NCBI GenBank assembly: GCA_003255065.1
Contig: QAOA01008066.1
Coordinates: forward strand, 159,924-223,923
Origin: Cercis canadensis
Lineage: Eukaryota > Streptophyta > Magnoliopsida > Fabales > Fabaceae
DNA length: 64,000 nt
Reading direction: 5' to 3'
Positions 60,307-64,000 of the stretch are shown piece by piece. The notes under the pieces are model-generated. The model was not told where the DNA came from and ran no database searches. It saw only the letters and a list, made by a program, of their open reading frames with translations. Made by a program: the position numbers and the translations under genes. Numbering within the stretch: the stretch's first letter is position 1; the number at the start of each line of letters is the position of its first letter.

Positions 60307-61575
60307 AGCGTGAGACATAATGCATGAATGCTGAAGAATGAAGATTGATCAACATGTATGCCTCTTAGGAGTTTCTTTATCTGGGAGCTAACTTGTTTTC
60401 TATTACTCAAACTAAGCTGTAGTGTTATTTATTTAATGTTGGATCATGTGTTTGTTTATCTGGTATATATGGGCTTAAGTCTCATTTTCCCATACATTGA
60501 GATCAGTAGATTATGTCATGAAGTTACAGTAATATGTTTGTTTGAAAATTTTCTTCTGCAAGATTTTCTGCATCCTTTGGGGCTTCTTGTTTTGAGAGAT
60601 TTTGTAGGTACCGTGTTTGAAATTTGTTCACGGTGGGGTGGTGTTTGCTGGTTTTTCTTTCATTTGTTTTTCTTCCCGTGGCCTACTTTTTTCTCTTTTC
60701 TTTTCTGCTGCGTAAGGACATGCATTCTTACTGCTGCATAAAGAGTTTAAATTTGGAAGTTATTCAAATAGAAAGGAATTCGTAATTATTAATAGGTGCT
60801 TGCTATCCTACCTCCCCCTCAAAAGGGGATAGCGCAACTCTATCTCTCCTATTAAGGGTGTTCTGGTGGGGGATGTACGTCCTGAAATTAGTGTCATTAT
60901 GAAAATCTAAAAAAATTGAGTTATCCAATGTGAGTTAGAATAGTTTATTTCTTATAAAATACATAAATCTATATTATAATATTAAAAATATGGTACACAA
61001 TGTGGAGTTAACAAGTGGCATGTTGTATGAATTTCTTTCATTTAAGGGTATTTAAAAAATAATATATAATATGAATCATATGTGCTTTATAAATAAAAAA
61101 ATTGAAAAAATAATTAAAATTCATGGCATTAAATAACTTCCATAATTAGCACATGAATATCAATTTGAAATCAATGTCTTAATTAGGGCATTACATTTCA
61201 TAATGTATGTGGACTAAATCATAACTAAATACATGTGCTGAAAATTAAATTAAATTAAATAAATTCAAAATTAAAAGAAAAAACCTTCTAATAATTATGA
61301 TGATAATCAACTAACAATTTTTATTATGATAGTATATGAGGTCAAATTTTTATTACTAAATCTAATTATTTTGAATAATTGCAATTCAATTTAATTTTGG
61401 AAGTCCACCTCCACCGAAATTATAATCCATTATTATTCAATTTCGGTTGAAATAAATTGTCAATTACTCTCCTTAATTTTAGTCATGTAATAATTGTTGA
61501 TTTTTGAATTTGAATTTTGAAATTAGTGTTATACGTTTTTGCCTCCATAGTCCTCTATATATAATGCACCACATG
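60307..61575. other. RPL19 3' flank and intergenic DNA
   Basis: The 3' untranslated region probably extends some 300-450 bases past 60306. T-rich sequence and then strongly AT-rich DNA follow, without a recognised gene. Confidence 0.5.
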
Positions 61576-61580
61576 TGAGT

Positions 61581-62245
61581 CACTCATGTTCATTTGGTTC
61601 TGATTCAAATATTTCTTGCTTCATTGCCTTCAAGTCTCCCTCCTAAAAATCCTTTGGGTAAGCTTTGTGTCAATCTCTCTTCATGATTTCGTTTGTGCTT
61701 TACATGTTTATATATTTCCTTGAACTATCATGTGTTATTTTATTAGACATTCTAATTAACTATATGTCCCTTCTCTATTTTGGTTATATTCCAATTATTC
61801 ATCTCTTTATTCCCTTCTCTATTTCTTGCTATTCTATTTTGATATATGTGTTGATTCATGTAGGTTAGTATGACTATGATAAAATCACTACAAGCTCTAT
61901 TCTATGGAAAANAGACACTCATGTTCATTTGGTTCTGATTCAAATATTCCTTGCTTCATTGCCTTCAAGTCTCCCTCCTAAAATCCTTTGGGTAAGCTTT
62001 GTGTCAATCTCTCTTCATGATTTTGTTTGTGCTTTACATGTTTATATATTTCCTTGAACTATCATGTGTTATTTTATTAGACATTCTAATTAACTATATG
62101 TCTATTCTCTATTTTGGTTATATTCCAATTATTCATCTCTTTATTCCCTTCTCTATTTCTTGCTATTCTATTTTGATATATGTGTTGATTCATGTAGGTT
62201 AGTATGACTATGATAAAATCACTACAAGCTCTATTCTATGGAAAA
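61581..62245. repeat. 330-bp duplication around an N at 61912
   Basis: 61581-61911 and 61916-62245 differ by one base of length and a few substitutions and are separated by an N. The duplicated part looks like an exon end (TTTGG followed by GTAAGC), an intron, and an acceptor (ATGTAG followed by GTTAGTATG). Probably two alleles or contig ends in series. Confidence 0.8.
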
Positions 62246-62895
62246 TTAAGATCAGATCTCTGCTCATATTCTGACAACGGGATTTCTTTTCAAAAGTTCC
62301 TTTCTCTTTGTCACACTTATATTTTGTTTGTTCTCTTCTTTTTCTTGGATTTTGTTTCGGGTAAAGTATGTGCTGCTTCAAGTTTTTCATTTTATTGGTT
62401 AAAAACAAAGCTTACTATATCTCTGATATTATTTTGCGCTCATATTGCTGCATTTTGTACACTTTCTAGATTTGATAAATGTCATCAATGCTATATGGAT
62501 GAGATCGATGTCCCAGTTGTTTCAGGTAGAGTATGTTGTTGGTCCACCAGATTCATTTCTTTATTCCCTTCTCTATTTCTTGCTATTCATTTTTATCTCT
62601 GTGTTGATTCATGTAGGTTAGTATGGCTATGATGAAATCACTACAAGCTCTATCCTATTTTGCGTTCATATTCCTGTACACCAGATTTGATAAATGCCAT
62701 CAATGCTATTTGGAGATGAGATGTCCCAGTTAGATGAATCCAAAAAATGTATTGTTTTTGGATAACTATGCATGCAGGCCTTATTGGTTGAGGTATGATA
62801 TTGTTGTTTTATGCAAGAGAGTTGGTAATTTGGTGTCTATTTGTTGTATGTCTGCTTTGCTTAGTAATTTTTCAATTTGTATATGAATCCTTGAA

Positions 62896-63003
62896 TTTTA
62901 GCCAAGATATCTTTGTTCTCCAGTGCTTATTGATTTTAGCCAAGATATCTTTGTTCTCCAGTGTTTATTGATTTTAGCCAAGATATCACGTCGTCCAATG
63001 CTT
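62896..63003. repeat. 38-bp tandem repeat, three copies
   Basis: TTTTAGCCAAGATATCTTTG plus TTCTCCAGTGCTTATTGA is repeated at 62896, 62934 and 62972. The third copy is diverged in its second half. It lies in a presumed intron of the right-edge gene-like region. Confidence 0.85.
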
Positions 63004-64000
63004 CAAATTATATTACTTGTGACTATTACATTTCATTCAACAGATATATATTGGTTGCACCACCATTAAGCTTGTGAAAATATACTACTAGGAATGAACT
63101 TTTATGAACTATGGACCTGAGGCTCACAAAATTAAGCAAGGAGTTGGCAACAAATTTTAGCAAGGCTGCTGGTTCCAGATGCTCCCCTATGGATATGACT
63201 CATCTAACAAAGTTTTCTCAATATTTTAGAGCTATTAATATGGAGTAAGTTTAACATAAATATTTATATTTTATTATTTTTATCACAAAAGAATAGATTT
63301 ATATTTTATTTGGAATTCAAAATTTGCAAGTGCAAGTACAAATTTTTTTCAAAAGAATAAAAAAAAAAGGAGATTTCTCTTATATGTTTCCTTTTCACTA
63401 TTATACAAAAACCAAAACAAAGCTGCAAGTACTGTTTTTCCTTCATGTTGCTATTGCTCACAGTCATTCTTTATTCAAGTTTATAGAACTGAGCCAAAAG
63501 ATCTAGGATGTAGGTTCCCTGAACAATGAAACAACATTGTTCACATGTGATGAAATAAATGATGATGCAAACAGGGCTATTAAAAATTCTCAACTTTCAA
63601 AATTGATGTAAGGACGATAATTGTGCAATATGCTATCAGTTTTTTTAAAAGCAAACAGAGGGAGCAAATTGCAGATATTAAAAGAGAAGGTCATTAGCAA
63701 ATGTTTCTACCAGTACAAAAGAATTTGTTTTGAGGAGATGAAGTGCATGTATGGGAGAAACATATGTCCAAGGTCATCCATAAATATTTTTTTGGAGATC
63801 CTATTCCAGTAACTTCCATTGATGTTGTAGATGGCGAAATTCCAAAAAGTTCAGAAGTAGAAATAGTGCCTAATTTTATTTCTGAAAGTCAAATAACAAA
63901 GAGATCACTGAAAGTGATATAAAACCAGAAGGACATGAAGATGTATGTTCTTCCACAATAGATAATCAAAGCGAATTAAGCCATCTAAATCTAGGAGAAG

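Larger units (their letters stand above)
61581..64000 (+). pseudogene. Gene-like region at the right edge, unrecognised and partly rearranged
   Basis: A leader exon, an intron ending TGTAG, and an ATG at 62204 (MTMIKSLQALFYGK) are followed by a partial internal repeat (62545-62740, starting MAMMKSLQALSY). A convincing exon follows at 63112-63246: an open frame with KELATNFSKAAGSRCSPMD, then MTHLTKFSQYF, ending at a GAG/TAAG-type boundary. Another open piece lies at about 63530-63606. The stretch 63760-63895 (FFGDPIPVTSIDVVDGEIPK and on) needs at least one frame change to continue to the edge. The mix of good exon-like pieces and broken frames fits a decayed or truncated duplicate gene. I do not recognise the family. 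Confidence 0.45.

Overview
This window is nuclear DNA of a flowering plant, most likely a eudicot. It is AT-rich, its genes are split by GT-AG introns, and it carries plant-specific families: a group VII ERF transcription factor, a ribosomal protein L19 gene of plant type, Ty1/copia, Ty3/gypsy, CACTA, hAT and Mutator-type elements, and an endogenous plant pararetrovirus. I cannot name the species. Only three host genes look intact: the ERF gene (5484-6975, +), a one-exon glycine-rich protein gene (53673-54287, -) and RPL19 (58108-60306, +, five exons). A fourth, damaged gene-like region runs off the right edge.

Layout. 1-5.3 kb: a decayed LINE reverse transcriptase (minus strand), a Mutator-like element with long inverted ends and a perfect 9-bp target duplication (1639-3425), and a duplicated block around a single N. 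5.3-7.1 kb: the ERF gene. 7.1-18.2 kb: gene-poor DNA with several miniature inverted-repeat elements whose target duplications can be read (7476-7739, 10059-10593, 13033-13655, 14424-14974). 18.2-25 kb: a deleted copia fragment abutting a truncated CACTA element (ending 23605) that is interrupted by an LTR-like insert and a small MITE, then a second copia fragment. 26.6-29.1 kb: a non-autonomous hAT element.

29.3-49.3 kb is the most striking part, a three-level nest. A CACTA element (29335-49328, 3-bp duplication AAG) was invaded by a Ty3/gypsy chromovirus-like retrotransposon (32328-49062, 5-bp duplication GAATT). The 5' LTR of that element was in turn split by a near-complete endogenous caulimovirid (about 32351-39504). 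The viral copy has a primer site, a small leader ORF, a broken coat/protease/RT/RNase H polyprotein, an intact downstream ORF of unknown function, a promoter and a repeat-rich leader. The retrotransposon polyprotein is also broken at several places.

49.3-64 kb: intergenic DNA with MITEs, the glycine-rich protein gene, RPL19 with telo-box, site II and TATA motifs, and the damaged gene-like region.

Several single N characters sit exactly between near-identical blocks (at 4471, 40607, 51838 and 61912). These look like contig joins where two alleles or overlapping ends were placed in series, so the tandem duplications there should not be trusted as biology.
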